Below, in pieces: positions 42,843 to 53,826 of a stretch of 64,000 bases of DNA (the first letter of the stretch is position 1; the number at the start of each line of letters is the position of its first letter). The stretch is from Lindgomyces ingoldianus (Eukaryota > Ascomycota > Dothideomycetes > Pleosporales > Lindgomycetaceae): assembly GCF_010093535.1 (NCBI RefSeq), contig NW_022985214.1, forward strand, positions 109,985 through 173,984, written 5' to 3'. Below the pieces are notes generated by a model that saw only the letters and a list, made by a program, of their open reading frames with translations, was not told the origin of the DNA and ran no database searches. The translations under genes and the position numbers were made by a program.

Positions 42843-43665
42843 ACCTCGATGACATCCTCATCTACTCAGAAGACCCGTTCTAACATGAGGAACATGTCGC
42901 ACAGGTGCTCTGTTAACTATTAGACGCTGGCCTCTAGGTAGACATTAAGAAGAGCGAGTTTGCTGTCACAGAGACAAAGTTCCTAGGTCTAATTATCAGC
43001 ACCAACGGCATGCGCAAGGACCCAGAGAAGGTAGCAGCTGTACGCGAATGGCCTGTACTGACATTAATCAAGAGCCTGCAATCCTTCCTAGGGTTCTGCA
43101 ACTTCTACTGAGCATTCCTAAAGGACTACAGACGCATTGTACGACTGCTCACAAAGCTGCTCAAGCGCGGTGCCTGGCACCACTTTAGAGAACGCGAGCT
43201 GGCAGCTTTTGATCAAGCTAAGGACCTAATGCTATCAGACGCTGTCCTCGCGCACTACTCGTCCCACCGCCAGACACGCATGGAGACAGACGCCAGCGAC
43301 GGAGTCGTAGCAGGTGTGCTTTCCCAGCTGCAGGACGACGGACTCTGGCGACCAGTGGCCTTTTATTCAAAGACTATGAGCGCGCCCCAGATGAACTACG
43401 ACATCTATAACAAAGAGATGCTTACTGTAATACAAGGCCTGCACAAGTGGCGAGCTCAGCTCATAGGCCTATAAATAACTGAGCTATTCAGCGCCCTCAC
43501 AGACCATTAAGTGTTAGAATACTTCTTAATTAAGCGCAAGCTCACCCTACGGCAAATGCGCTGGGCCATAACGGTAGCTGATTACAACCTGAAGCTTACC
43601 TACCGGCTAGGGACCGCAAACGTGGTGGCAGACGCGTTGTTAAGAAAGCAGGAAGAGCTAAAGAC
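42843..43665 (+). pseudogene. Chromovirus Pol, middle part: end of RT and RNase H
   Basis: After the duplicated target the frame resumes with DDILIYSEDPF, FLGLIISTNGMRKDPEKV, and SLQSFLGFCNFY. RNase H then follows with TRMETDASDGVVAGVLSQLQ and MNYDIYNKEMLTVIQGLHKW, ending with YRLGTANVVADALLRKQEEL. Catalytic acids of RNase H (TDASD, KEML) are present. TAG/TAA/TGA stops break the frame at several points, for example just after 43470. hAT-3 interrupts it at 43666. Confidence 0.85.
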
Positions 43666-46600
43666 CAGCGTTTCCATCAGGAAGTAGTACGATTCGACTC
43701 AGGCTTTCTAGACAAGTTACGTCTTACTTATTATATACTTTTGTTTGCTTTACTTGACAGTAGGGGTTAATACAATTAAGTTACAGTTTAATTAAAGCTG
43801 CTTATACTTCTTAACTTTTTACTAAAAGTTACAATGTAACTGTTAAAGCTTTTAGAGTAGTAGGGTCCCCCTTACTCTTAATATAGCATGTGAGGTTATT
43901 TAATTTACTAAAAACAACCTTATAACGTAGCTAGTTCTTCTAGAGTTGCAAAGCTTTAATTATAGAGCCTAAGAGATAATTACAGTCACAAGTAACTGTC
44001 CTTTTCCCCCTACTAAAGGCTCTCTTGCAGTCGCAGCTTGTGGAGGGTATACATAGGAAATTAAGTGCTATCTTAAAGAGTACAGGATAGTCGCGCTAAC
44101 TAACCTAGAGCCACTAATCTAGAGGTTCCCTATATAAGGGACTGTTATCTTTTGCTATAATAAGGTTGTCTAAAAGGTTGTTATAGTACAAGGCAAGCTT
44201 TAAAGTTTTCTTAGCCTTCTTGTAAGACTTCCTTCTAGTAAGCAAAGTTATATTAACTAAGAGAGTCTGCTTATAGCAGGAGTTATAGGCACTGCTAGAT
44301 AAGGGTTATTTACGTTGTAGTAGCTTATTAGGCTTATTCTCCTTCTTTTTTTTAGCATCTATGTACTTCTAGAAGACTTTAAGCATTAAAGCTTCTGCCT
44401 TCTTGTGCTACAAGCTGTAATGCCTCTAATAGTCCTTAAACTAATAAAGACAAAGTCTTAGGTAAAGGATAGTTGCAACTGCGTAGTAAGAGACTAGAGG
44501 ATCTATAATAAACTTCTTCTAGTATGTAAGAAGCTTTTCTAGTCTGTACAAGACACTGCTTTTAAGGTAGCTATTAACCTTAGGCTCTAGCGTTGCCTTT
44601 ATCTGCAACAGCTTAGTGTAGAGCAATTGCATGTTAATAATAGACATTTATAGTAAACCCTGCTCTGCGTTTCCTTCTAGTCTCTTTGTTATCTAATAGA
44701 AGACCTTAAAGAACTTTGTAAGACGCTTAGCCTGCTTTTACTTTTTTTTAGTAATTATATCTAATAGAGCTGTGTTGCTAGGTATGTAGACATTATCCAT
44801 ATTATTCTTAGTGCCCTGCTGCTTATAAATGAACCTTGTAATAGCATCCTTAAGCTCTAAACAACAGAGGACTATAAGATAGACAGAATGCTAGCAGACG
44901 CCTCTATCTTGTACTAAGTTAAGAGTGCTAAAGCTCTAAAGGGGGTCTTTATTAGATATAGATTGTTAGACTGCCTTAAAGGCTTTGCAGCGCTTATAGG
45001 AGGAGAGGATTATGTTAACAAAATTATAGAGTTTTCCTACAACTCTATGCTTCTAGTATAAGTTAAACTGCTTTTAAGGAGTAGCCTAGGCTAAGGTAGA
45101 TTTAAATTAGCTTAATCCTTTGCTGTAGATAACAGCTTTTACTACTAATTATATAGTATAACTAGCGCAGCGCAGGCAGTGCTGCCTATTAAGGTCTATG
45201 CTAAGATGTTTCTTTAGAGATAAGATTATAGAGTTATTGTTGTTTAACATGTTATTAGTAACAAAACATAAGAATTTTAACGCAATATTGTAGTCCTTAA
45301 TAACCTAGATAATAGCCTGCGCTTAGTTTAGTTATATATAATTACTAAAGAGATTGTAGAAGCTAATAAGAAGGTCTCTCTGTAGGAAGTTAGCATCTAA
45401 TATAAGAATGTTAGTTGTGTTGTTTTAATTTTTACTGCTAAGACATTAAAAACAAGCTAAGGTACACTTACTAATAAAGTAAGGCACTACTCTAAGAAAG
45501 GAGAGGTAGTTTAGAGAAGTTTATATATTAACACTTAACGCAATTTTTAAGTAGGCTAACTTTAGTATTATTTAAATCTCCTCCTTTTGCTGTATAAGCC
45601 CTACGTGTACGTAGTTTAAAACAGTAGAACAGTAGTAGGGGATGCAGGAAGAGCGCTAAGAAGATCCCCCTAGTTCTAGGTAATAATGCCCTAAAGTTCT
45701 GCTAATAATGTGTTAAGAAAGAAGATATCCTAGAGAATTACCTAGTTAATAAAAGCAGCCTGTAACAACTCTTTCTGCTATAGATTGCAACTTATAGCTC
45801 TTGCAGAGCCTGCTGCTAACGCTGCTTCCTAAGGGTTTACTAGCTAGCAAGGACTATTAGGTAAGAGCTTCTCCCTAGTGACATCTATCTAGTGGTCCTT
45901 AAGCAGATAAGCTATAATATAATAATAGCTGCTAACAATTTTGCTAGCTTTACGCACTCCTTAAGAGTGACAGAGACAGTAGAGCTAAATTTTTACCTTT
46001 AAGCTGTTATTATTTGTATGCTAAAGGTTAGCACTATGCTGCTAAACAGCTAATAATTTACACTGTCCTTAAAGCTAGCTAAGGTGCTTTACGCAGTATC
46101 TAAGCTGCTCTATATCTAGCTTCTTCCCTGCTACTAATATATTGTCCTACTTAATAGTAAAGGCCTAGCTAGAGTTAAGGCAACAATCCTTAGGAAACTC
46201 CTTAGATTAGGCATTAGAAACACTAGGGGACAGAGACCCCTTATAGGATAAGGACTAGAAGAGCAAAGAGCGCGACTTCTTAAGTTAATAAAAACTAGCG
46301 TAATAAGCTGCTAGGGATAAGGCTAAGCTTAAAGCCTAGGCCTAGTTAGATAGGTTATGTTAGCCCCTCTAGATCTAATTTAACATAGCTATAATAGAGA
46401 TAATAGAGATAATAGAGATAATAGAGAAATATAAGATAGAGATGTTAATTAAGGTAAGGACTACTAGTAAAACAACACTGCTCTGTGATACAGCAAAATC
46501 TCTGCAGTTAGTACTACACTGACATGTAAATAGTGGCACAAACACGCTCCCCTAGCCCTCACGCGCGTTAGAGACTGCAACCTTAAAAAAGTCTACCTTA

Positions 46601-46733
46601 ATTATAATACTGCTTACTTTTAAGCCTTATTAATTAAATTGTAACACTTAAAAATGTAGTTACGTTTGTTTGCCTCACGTGATTGTAGGTGGAGCAAAAG
46701 TATCAATCGTACTACTTCCTGTTGGAAACGCTG
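43666..46733 (-). mobile_element. hAT DNA transposon hAT-3 (3,068 bp), RIP-degraded
   Basis: The inverted ends CAGCGTTTCCA(T/A)CAGGAAG are flanked by a perfect 8-bp duplication CTAAAGAC (43658-43665, 46734-46741). It is inserted in opposite orientation to its host. The minus strand near 44015-44060 reads SCDCKRAFSRGKRTVTCDCN, the hAT C-terminal motif. A short AATAGAGAT microsatellite occurs near 46390-46425. No frame is open. Confidence 0.92.
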
Positions 46734-48476
46734 CTAAAGACCTAGAAGGACAAGGATAAGGCAGCTTGTACGCGCGCCTTTCTTGTGGCACACTAGATCA
46801 ACATGAGCACTGTTGAGGCTATAGTAGACAACCTAGCTCAGCAATCCGCGGAAGGACTACTAGCTGCGAATGCTGTGGAAGTGGCCACTAGTGACACCTT
46901 TATGGCTTCCCCATCTCCAGACGAGCCTCATGCGCTAATCGACCGCGTCCTTGAAGTAAACCGGAACCATGCGAGCCTGCAGCCATATTAAGAGCAGGCC
47001 TAGAACAAAGCAGAGACGCCATAGAAGCTCACAAGCAAAGGCTTCCTCACGCGCAACGGCAAGCAACAGGTGGTTCCAGCCGTCCACTTTGTACAGACCT
47101 ATCTTATTCGCGCGGTTCACGCAACCCAAGTAACTGCTCACCTAAGCAGAAGGAAGACTCTAAAACTACTGCGCGACTAATACTACTGGCCCCGCATGAG
47201 CCAGGACGTCACTGACTATGTCGCGGCGTGCAAGGCCTGTTAATAGAGCCACACACCTTGAGATAAAACCCTAGGACTGCTTAAGTCACTGCCTATCCCG
47301 CAGCAAGTCTGGCAGGACGTCTCTATGGACTTTAAGTTATTCCTACTAGACAAGAAAGGGTACAACAAAGCCTTTGTAGTAGTAGACTGCCTAGGCAAAC
47401 ACTGCTTCTTGCTACTATGCTATAAGATAACAACAGTGAAAGACGCGGCGGACTTGTACTATTGCCACATCTGGCGCATCTTTAGCCCCCTAAGGTCTAT
47501 TGTCTCTAATTAGGGCCCCTAATTTACTTTAGGGTTTATAGACAAGCTCTGCTAACTCACAGGAATTAAGCAGAAGCTCTCAACGCCCTACCACCCGCAG
47601 ACAGACGGCAATACAGAGGTACTAAACTAGTATCTTAACCAGCGCTTATAACCCTTTGTAAACTACTACTAAGATAACTGGTCAGACCTCCCGCCATGCA
47701 TGGATTGGGCACAAGCCACGCTACCTTACAAGACAACTAGACTATTGCTGTTTAAGATTAAATTTGGTCACTAACTAACTTACTATTAGGACTAGAAGGA
47801 ACAGACTAAGCAATTAAGTTCTATACGCGAGCAGATGTCGCGCGAAGAGGCCTAGAGCTATGCCAAAACTCAGCGCGACGCAGTGCAGCTTGCTACAGAG
47901 ATAGCTCAGAGAGGCATTGCGCAGGCCTAGCAGCGACAAGCAACCTAGGCAAACAAGAAGAGACGTAGTCTAGATTTCACAGTAGGCAATAAAGTGTACG
48001 TAACGCCTAAAGGATTTACTTTAGGTTGCCCTAGTTAAAAGCTCAACCACCAGATGTACAGACCATACCCTATCGTAGGCATGGAGGGACACTCGTACCG
48101 CTTAAAGCTGCCACTGTACATGCACATGCACGACGTCTTCCACGCAGACCGCCTGCAAAAGGAATCACCAACAGCGCTGCCAGGCCAGCTTAAACCTAAG
48201 GAAGAGCCTATTAACGTTAATAGCCACCCTAAATGGCCTGTACAGGAAATCCTTGGCAGCTGTCTCCACTACCGCCGCCTGCAGTATAAGGTCTCCTGGG
48301 TAGCCCATGACCCCGACCCTACCTAGTACAACGCCTGAGGGTTCATAGGAGCTCCGCACAAGGTAAGAGACTTCTATGATGCATATCTAAACAAACTAGG
48401 TCCCCTAGCGCGGTTGGAAGCCTGGCTGCAAGCGTACGAGGCAGGAGAAGACCTAGAGGCAACAAGGAAGAATGAC
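46734..48476 (+). pseudogene. Chromovirus Pol, 3' part: integrase and chromodomain
   Basis: The zinc-binding part reads HAVHATQVTAHLSRRKTLKL ... YYWPRMSQDV ... CKAC, followed by the core WQDVSMDFKLFLLDKKGYNK, AFVVVDCLGKH, and LSTPYHPQTDGNTEVLN. The C-terminal part reads YRPYPIVGMEGHSYRLKLP, MHDVFHADRL, and a chromodomain WPVQEILGSCLHYRRLQYKV SW..DPDPT. In the core, D and E of the DDE triad are still readable (MDF, VVD, TE). At least a dozen nonsense codons, mostly TAG, interrupt it. The chromodomain would target heterochromatin, which fits its location. Confidence 0.85.
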
Positions 48477-48593
48477 TAGCCTAGGGAACTTGCTAGTAGA
48501 GGGGACTATAATAGAGGCTAGGGAACGCGCTATACATGTTATTATTGTACGTAACTACGGACTTGGGGACAAGCCCGCCTTAGAGGGGGGTAA

Positions 48594-48808
48594 TGTGACA
48601 GTGCTGCTTGTTAAGCTCTGCTGCTAGTTATATAATCTTGCTAAGGGTTAAGCAAGCGCGCTAGCGCCTTAGCGCTGCGCAAGCTTTTCTCTCGCGAAAA
48701 CTCTTCGCCTCCTTCACTCCCCATCCTAGTTTAGCTGAAATAGAGCCGACCTACTCTACCTTGCTTCCCCAGCTCTATACAGTAGTAGAGACAGTGCTTG
48801 TCATCACA
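48594..48808 (+). repeat. 3' LTR of the chromovirus (215 bp)
   Basis: It starts TGTGACAGTGCTGC right after the polypurine tract and ends GTCATCACA. It shows RIP-like differences from the 5' LTR near its start (for example GTCACATGATCTCG versus GTTATATAATCTTG). Confidence 0.93.
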
Positions 48809-49262
48809 TTAAGCTAATAACTAGATTATATAAAGAGTAAGCTATTATAAATAAAAGCACTACTTAGGGAAACACTAGAAGAATTAGTATATAGAGGAAT
48901 TTCTAAAACAAAGATAATAGCAGTCGCTAAACAAACATAGCTAGGTAGAAACAGTTAATCTATAAAAAGTATAAATTACTCTAGTATAAACACTTAAGTG
49001 CATAGAACCTTTAAAAGAAATTCTAAAAGAAGTACTAAAGCTAAAGCATACTAAGCCTAACATAGTTATATAAATAAGTAGTAAGAGAATGTAACAACAA
49101 TAGACAGAATATTATCTAAAGAAATAAACTATATAAACTATTACAACTAATAGAAGCACCTAATTAACTCTAGAAAATAATTATAATAGATTTTATTATA
49201 AAACTCTCTTAGTCTAAGCAACTAAGCATAGAACAAATATAAAATACTATAATAGTAGTATA
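48809..49262 (+). pseudogene. Old Ty3/gypsy relic (gypsy-old, part 2)
   Basis: This continues the RNase H relic of 35868-36138 after the chromovirus insertion and leads to the integrase core at 51131. It corresponds to the linker and integrase zinc-binding region but is too decayed for clear motifs. The call rests on order and orientation. Confidence 0.55.
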
Positions 49263-51128
49263 ACGTACTTCATAGGCGAGTTGCTCACACACCTAAGTTG
49301 CTTACTTTTGCTAAGACCCTACTACACTACTCTTCCTACACTAATGCATTTCTAACAACACTACTTAAACATGTTAAAGGAATGTTAGATGCAGCTTGCG
49401 CTTTAGGCTCTTAAATAAGACACAACACTTTCTAACTAACACGCTGCAGCTATCTACAGGGTCCCTTAAAAAATAATAAGCAACTAACGCGCTAGACAAC
49501 CTTTCTAAGCTAATTGTACAGCTAACTTACAGAAGCTAGATAATAACAAGAAGCAGGTAATTATTTAGCACATACTTAAGCTAGATGCGCGAGGATTTCC
49601 CCCCTAGCTAGCAGCTATAGCTAATATAGCTAATTCTTTACACGCTAAGTGTAATATAGGCTATATTAGCATAAACTAGCCTAATATGTTTGTTAAGTGT
49701 TACTTAGAGCTTAAAGTAAAGTTTAAGCATAAGTACAACTATAAAAGAGCTTTTTATAGGGATTCTGCAGTAATTTAAGGCTAGTTTAACCTTATAGAGA
49801 ATATTAAAGCTAAGTATAGCATTTAGAATAATAACATGTACAACTTTAACAAGACAGGGTTTATAATAGGCTAGATATCTACTAGAGCAGTTGTTACAGG
49901 TTTAGAGAGACAAGGACAGCTAAAAGCAGTCTAGCTAGGCAACTAGGTGTGGACAACAGCTATCTAGGGCATTAATGCTAAAAGGTGGGCTATTCTGCCC
50001 TTTATTATCTTTTAGGGTGGCAACTACCTTTTAAACTAGTATAAGGAGGAAAATCTACTCTAGGATTAGGTTATTACAATCTCTAAGCGCGGCTAGACTA
50101 CTAATTAGCTTAGTCTAGACTAGTTAAAGCACTTTAACGCGCATATAAAGAAGCGTACTGTTAGCAGCTACTATCTGCTAGTTATTAACAGCTATAAAAG
50201 CTATAACTTGCTTTATTTTTAGTAATACTATAAGAATAATAAGATTATTACTATTTACATGCTTTTTTACTTATTACACCTTTTATAGCTACTTAATGTA
50301 GGTTGTTTTACTCCTTTAAAGAAAGCGTATAGGCGCTAAGCTAAAAACCTTATGCGCAACTAGATTACTTATATTATAAAAATAAAGTTCCTACTATGCT
50401 TTAAAGCAGCCTATAATGCTGTAATTACTTCTAGTAATATCTAAGAAGGGTTTTAAGGCGCTAGATTAGTTTTTTTTAACCCACAACAGGTTATAATAGG
50501 CCTTAATGTAAAGTTGCGCACTCTATTACTACTACTACTTATATACAATAAGCTCTAGCAGTTGTAAACTCTAAGCAATACTCTAAAACTTAAGTTGTAA
50601 TTAATGCTTATAAAAATAAAAATTTAGAAGTATATAAATAGTTTACTAACTTTTATAGTTAAGGTGTTTAAGAAGGTCTTAAAGGGGGCAGCAATAATTA
50701 CGCATAAGCTAGTGTTAGTATAATAAGAAATTACTAAGCTTTAAGCAGCTAATAAGGCTGCTACATAATGTAAATTACATAAAAAAAAGTAGATTAAGGC
50801 AGAAGAGACTTTAATAATTTAGGAAGGCCTACGCTTAACAGCTCTAAAAGAGTTTAGGGCGCGCAGTAACAGGAAAAAGGCAAAGAAGCAGGTGTGAGCT
50901 AAAGTAGGTGAGCTATCTTAAAGGCGCTGCGGACAGTGCAATTAGACTAGGCATAACGCGCAAACATGTAAGCAAGAAGCAGAAGTAGTATCTAAATAAT
51001 ATTCTAGGCTGTACTGTACTATATAGTGCCAGAGCGGGTTGTTATAGGCTATAATAGAGTTTGTTAGGGTGGGGTCTTGGCAAAAGTGAGCGACTCAGGT
51101 GTGTGAGCGACTCGCCCATGAAGTACGT
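49263..51128 (+). mobile_element. Fot1/pogo-like transposon (subfamily A), uninterrupted reference copy (1,866 bp)
   Basis: The ends ACGTACTTCATAGGCGAG and CGCCCATGAAGTACGT are flanked by TA. Reading through RIP stops, the plus strand gives KYNYKRAFY, NMYNFNKTGFIIG (the first catalytic Asp changed to Asn, codon 49848-49850), TAI*GINAK..AILPFIIF, LLVINSYKSYNLLYF (family: LLDGHGSH-like second Asp region), and a C-terminal zinc knuckle CGQCN*TRHNAQTC near 50925-50970. It is a Tc1/mariner-superfamily, Fot1-like DDE transposase with an added CCHC finger. It also serves as the empty site for the Copia insertion. Confidence 0.88.
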
Positions 51129-51130
51129 TA

Positions 51131-51463
51131 TAATAAAACAACCAAGTATGTATACTTCTAAACAACAGAAAAGTTATTAGTTATAGAAAAAATAGCATAT
51201 AAATTAGACAAGCATGTTACTACTAACTATAAAGTTCTAAAAGTAATTATATTAGATAGAGACAAGCGGTTTACATTAAAATATTAGAAAAGTTTTATAT
51301 AAAACTAAAAAAACTAATGTATAACTCTCTACTACCTACTATTTAAAAACTAACAAATAAATTAAATAAATAAACTAGACATTGCTTAATTACCTACACA
51401 AGTATATAAATAATAAAAGAAAAGATTAGGCTAAATAGTTACTAGTAGCCTAATTTACTTTTA
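51131..51463 (+). pseudogene. Integrase core relic of the old Ty3/gypsy (gypsy-old, part 3)
   Basis: The frame reads TKYVYF, EKIAYKLDKHVTTNYKVLK, VIILDRDKRFT and, further on, LNYLHKYINNKRKD, the usual sequence of a gypsy integrase (TKMAHF ... IVSDRDSRFTS ... LRCYVN). RIP stops occur throughout. Fold-back element 4 interrupts it. Confidence 0.7.
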
Positions 51464-51659
51464 ACGTACTTTACAGGCAAGTTGCTTACACACTTAAGTT
51501 GCTTACTTTTACTAAGACCCTACTAAACTACTTTTTCTACACTAATGCATTTCTAATAACACTACTTAGATGTGCTAAAAGAATATTAGATATAGCTTAC
51601 ACTTTAAGCTTTTAAATAAAACATAAAACTTTTAAAGAAACATGCTATAGCTATGTATA

Positions 51660-53524
51660 ACGTACCTAACGGGTTGGCCGGCCACACGGGTTAGCCGGCC
51701 ACTTTTGCCAAGCCCCCACTAAAACCACCCTATTCTGGCGCAAAACTGCTAACTTTAGCCCTGTATAGAGCAATACAACACAAGATATTATTTAGAGTCT
51801 ACTTCTGCTACTTTCTTATATGTACGCAAGTTATGCCTAGTCTAATTGCACTGCCTGCATTACCTTTAACTTAGCTTACCTCCTTTAGCGCGCACCTGCG
51901 TCTTTAGCTTCTTCCTATTACTACGCGCTCTAAACTCCTTTAAAGCAGTTAGACAAGCTCTATCCTTAACTATTAAGGTCTTTTCTGCCTAAATCTGCTT
52001 CCTTTTATGCAATCTATGTTACATAGCAGCCTTATTTACTGCTTAAAGCTTTGTAATCTTCTTTTATGCTAACACTAGCTTATGCGCAATAATTAATGCC
52101 CTTTTTAAGACTTTCTTAAAGGCCTCTACTATAGACATTAGTAAGCTATTTATATGCCTCTAAATTCTTACCTTTACAAGCATTAATTGCAACTTAAATT
52201 TAAGGGTATTACTTAAAGTTTACAACTGCTAGAGCTTATTGTTAATAGGCAGTAGTAGTAATAGAGTATATAACTAGATATTAAAGGCTATTTTAACCTA
52301 TTTTAAATTAAATAGGACTAAACTAGCGCCTTAAAACCCTTCTTAGATATTACTAAAAGTAATTACTGCATTATAAGCGCGTATAAAGCATAGTAAGAAC
52401 TTAAGTTTTATAATATAAGTAATCTAGTTACACATAAAATCTTTAGCTTAGCGCCTATACACCTTTTTTAAAGGGGCAAAACAACCTACATTAAGAGGCT
52501 ATAAGAGGTGTAATAAGTGTAGAGGCATGTAGATAGTAATAATCTTATTTTTCTTATAGTACTACTAGAAATTAAGTAAGTTATAGCTTTTATAGCTATT
52601 AATAATAAAAAGCTAATAAGCGCTTATAACTTTTCTTTTTATATGCTTATTAAAGTGCTTTAACTACTGCAGCCTAAGCTTATTTATTGTCTAGCTGTTC
52701 TTAGAGACTATAATAACCTAGTTCTAAGGCAGATTCTTCTTCTTATACTAGGCAAAAAGGTAATAGCAGCCCTTAAAAATAATAAAAAGTAAAATAGCCT
52801 ACTCTGTTATGTTAATGCCCTAGATAACTATTATCTACTCTTTATTACTTTACTATATTGCCTTTAGCTGTCTTTGTCTCTCTAAAGCTGTAATAACTGC
52901 TCTAGTTAATATCTAGCTTATTATAAAGCCTAACTTATTAAAGTTATACATGTCTTTATTCTAGATACTGTACTTAGCTTTTATGTTAGCTACTAGGCAA
53001 AACTAGCCTTAGATAACCTTTAGAGCCTTATAAAGTGCTTTTTTATAATTATACTTATAATTAAACTTTATTATAAACTTAGAGCAGTGCTTAACCTACA
53101 TACTAGGCTAGTTTAAGCTAACCTGGCCTAGATTACGCTCTGCGCGCAAGGAATTAGCTATATTAGCTATGGCTGTAAGCCTAAGGGGAAATCTGTGTAT
53201 AATAAGCTTAAGTATATACTTAACAACTACCTTTTTTTTAAGCTTAGTTAGATTTCTTAATTTAGGCTAGCATTCTGCTTCTAAAGGCTGTCTAGCGTGT
53301 TAATTGCTTAGTGTTGTGTAAGAGACATTATAAATAGCTGCAGCGCGTTATAAGAAGAGTTTTAAGTTTTATTTAAAAGCTTAAAGAGTAAGCTATATCT
53401 AACATTCTTTAGAAGATTTAATCTAGTGTTGTTGTTAAGGCATTATGTAGATAGGTAGAGTGTGGTGGGGGCTTGGCAAAAGTGGCCAGCCAACCCGTGT
53501 GGCCGGCCAACCTGTTAGATACGT
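51660..53524 (-). mobile_element. Fot1/pogo-like transposon, subfamily B (1,865 bp)
   Basis: The ends begin ACGTACCTAACGGGTTGGCC and carry GGGTTAGCCGGCCAC followed by ACTTTTGCCAAG, flanked by TA. Internal sequence parallels subfamily A in reverse orientation (zinc-knuckle side at left, N-terminal side at right), including a TAATTGCACTGCCTGCA-type knuckle region near 51840. Only the middle of the inverted repeat differs in kind from subfamily A. Coding frames are destroyed by stops. Confidence 0.85.
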
Positions 53525-53826
53525 TAAAGTCTTTTAAAAAATAATAAATAACTATAGCACTAGACAACTTTTATAAGCTAATTTTATAGCTAACTTATAA
53601 AAGCTAAGTAATAATAAGAAGTAGGTAATTATTAAGACTATACTTAAGCTATATACATAAGAATTTTCCTTTTAGATAGCATTTATAGCTAATATAGCTA
53701 ATTCTTTGCACACTAAGCATAATCTAGGCTATATTAGTATAAACTAGCCTAGTATATTTATAAAGTATTATTTAAAGCTTAAAGTAAAGTTTTAAGTGTA
53801 AGTATAGTTAATAGATATTTAGCTTA

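Larger units (their letters stand above)
36139..48808 (+). mobile_element. Chromodomain Ty3/gypsy retrotransposon (chromovirus), weakly RIP-mutated, with two hAT insertions
   Basis: The LTRs are 215 bp (36139-36353 and 48594-48808), TGTGAC..ATCACA, with a target duplication CTAAG/TTAAG and polypurine tract AGAGGGGGGTAA before the right LTR. Gag, protease, RT, RNase H, integrase and a chromodomain can be followed in order. Removing hAT-2 (39803-42842) and hAT-3 (43666-46733) with one 8-bp duplication each leaves about 6.55 kb. Most breaks are single TAG/TAA at expected Gln codons. The GC content is much higher than in neighbouring elements. Confidence 0.93.
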
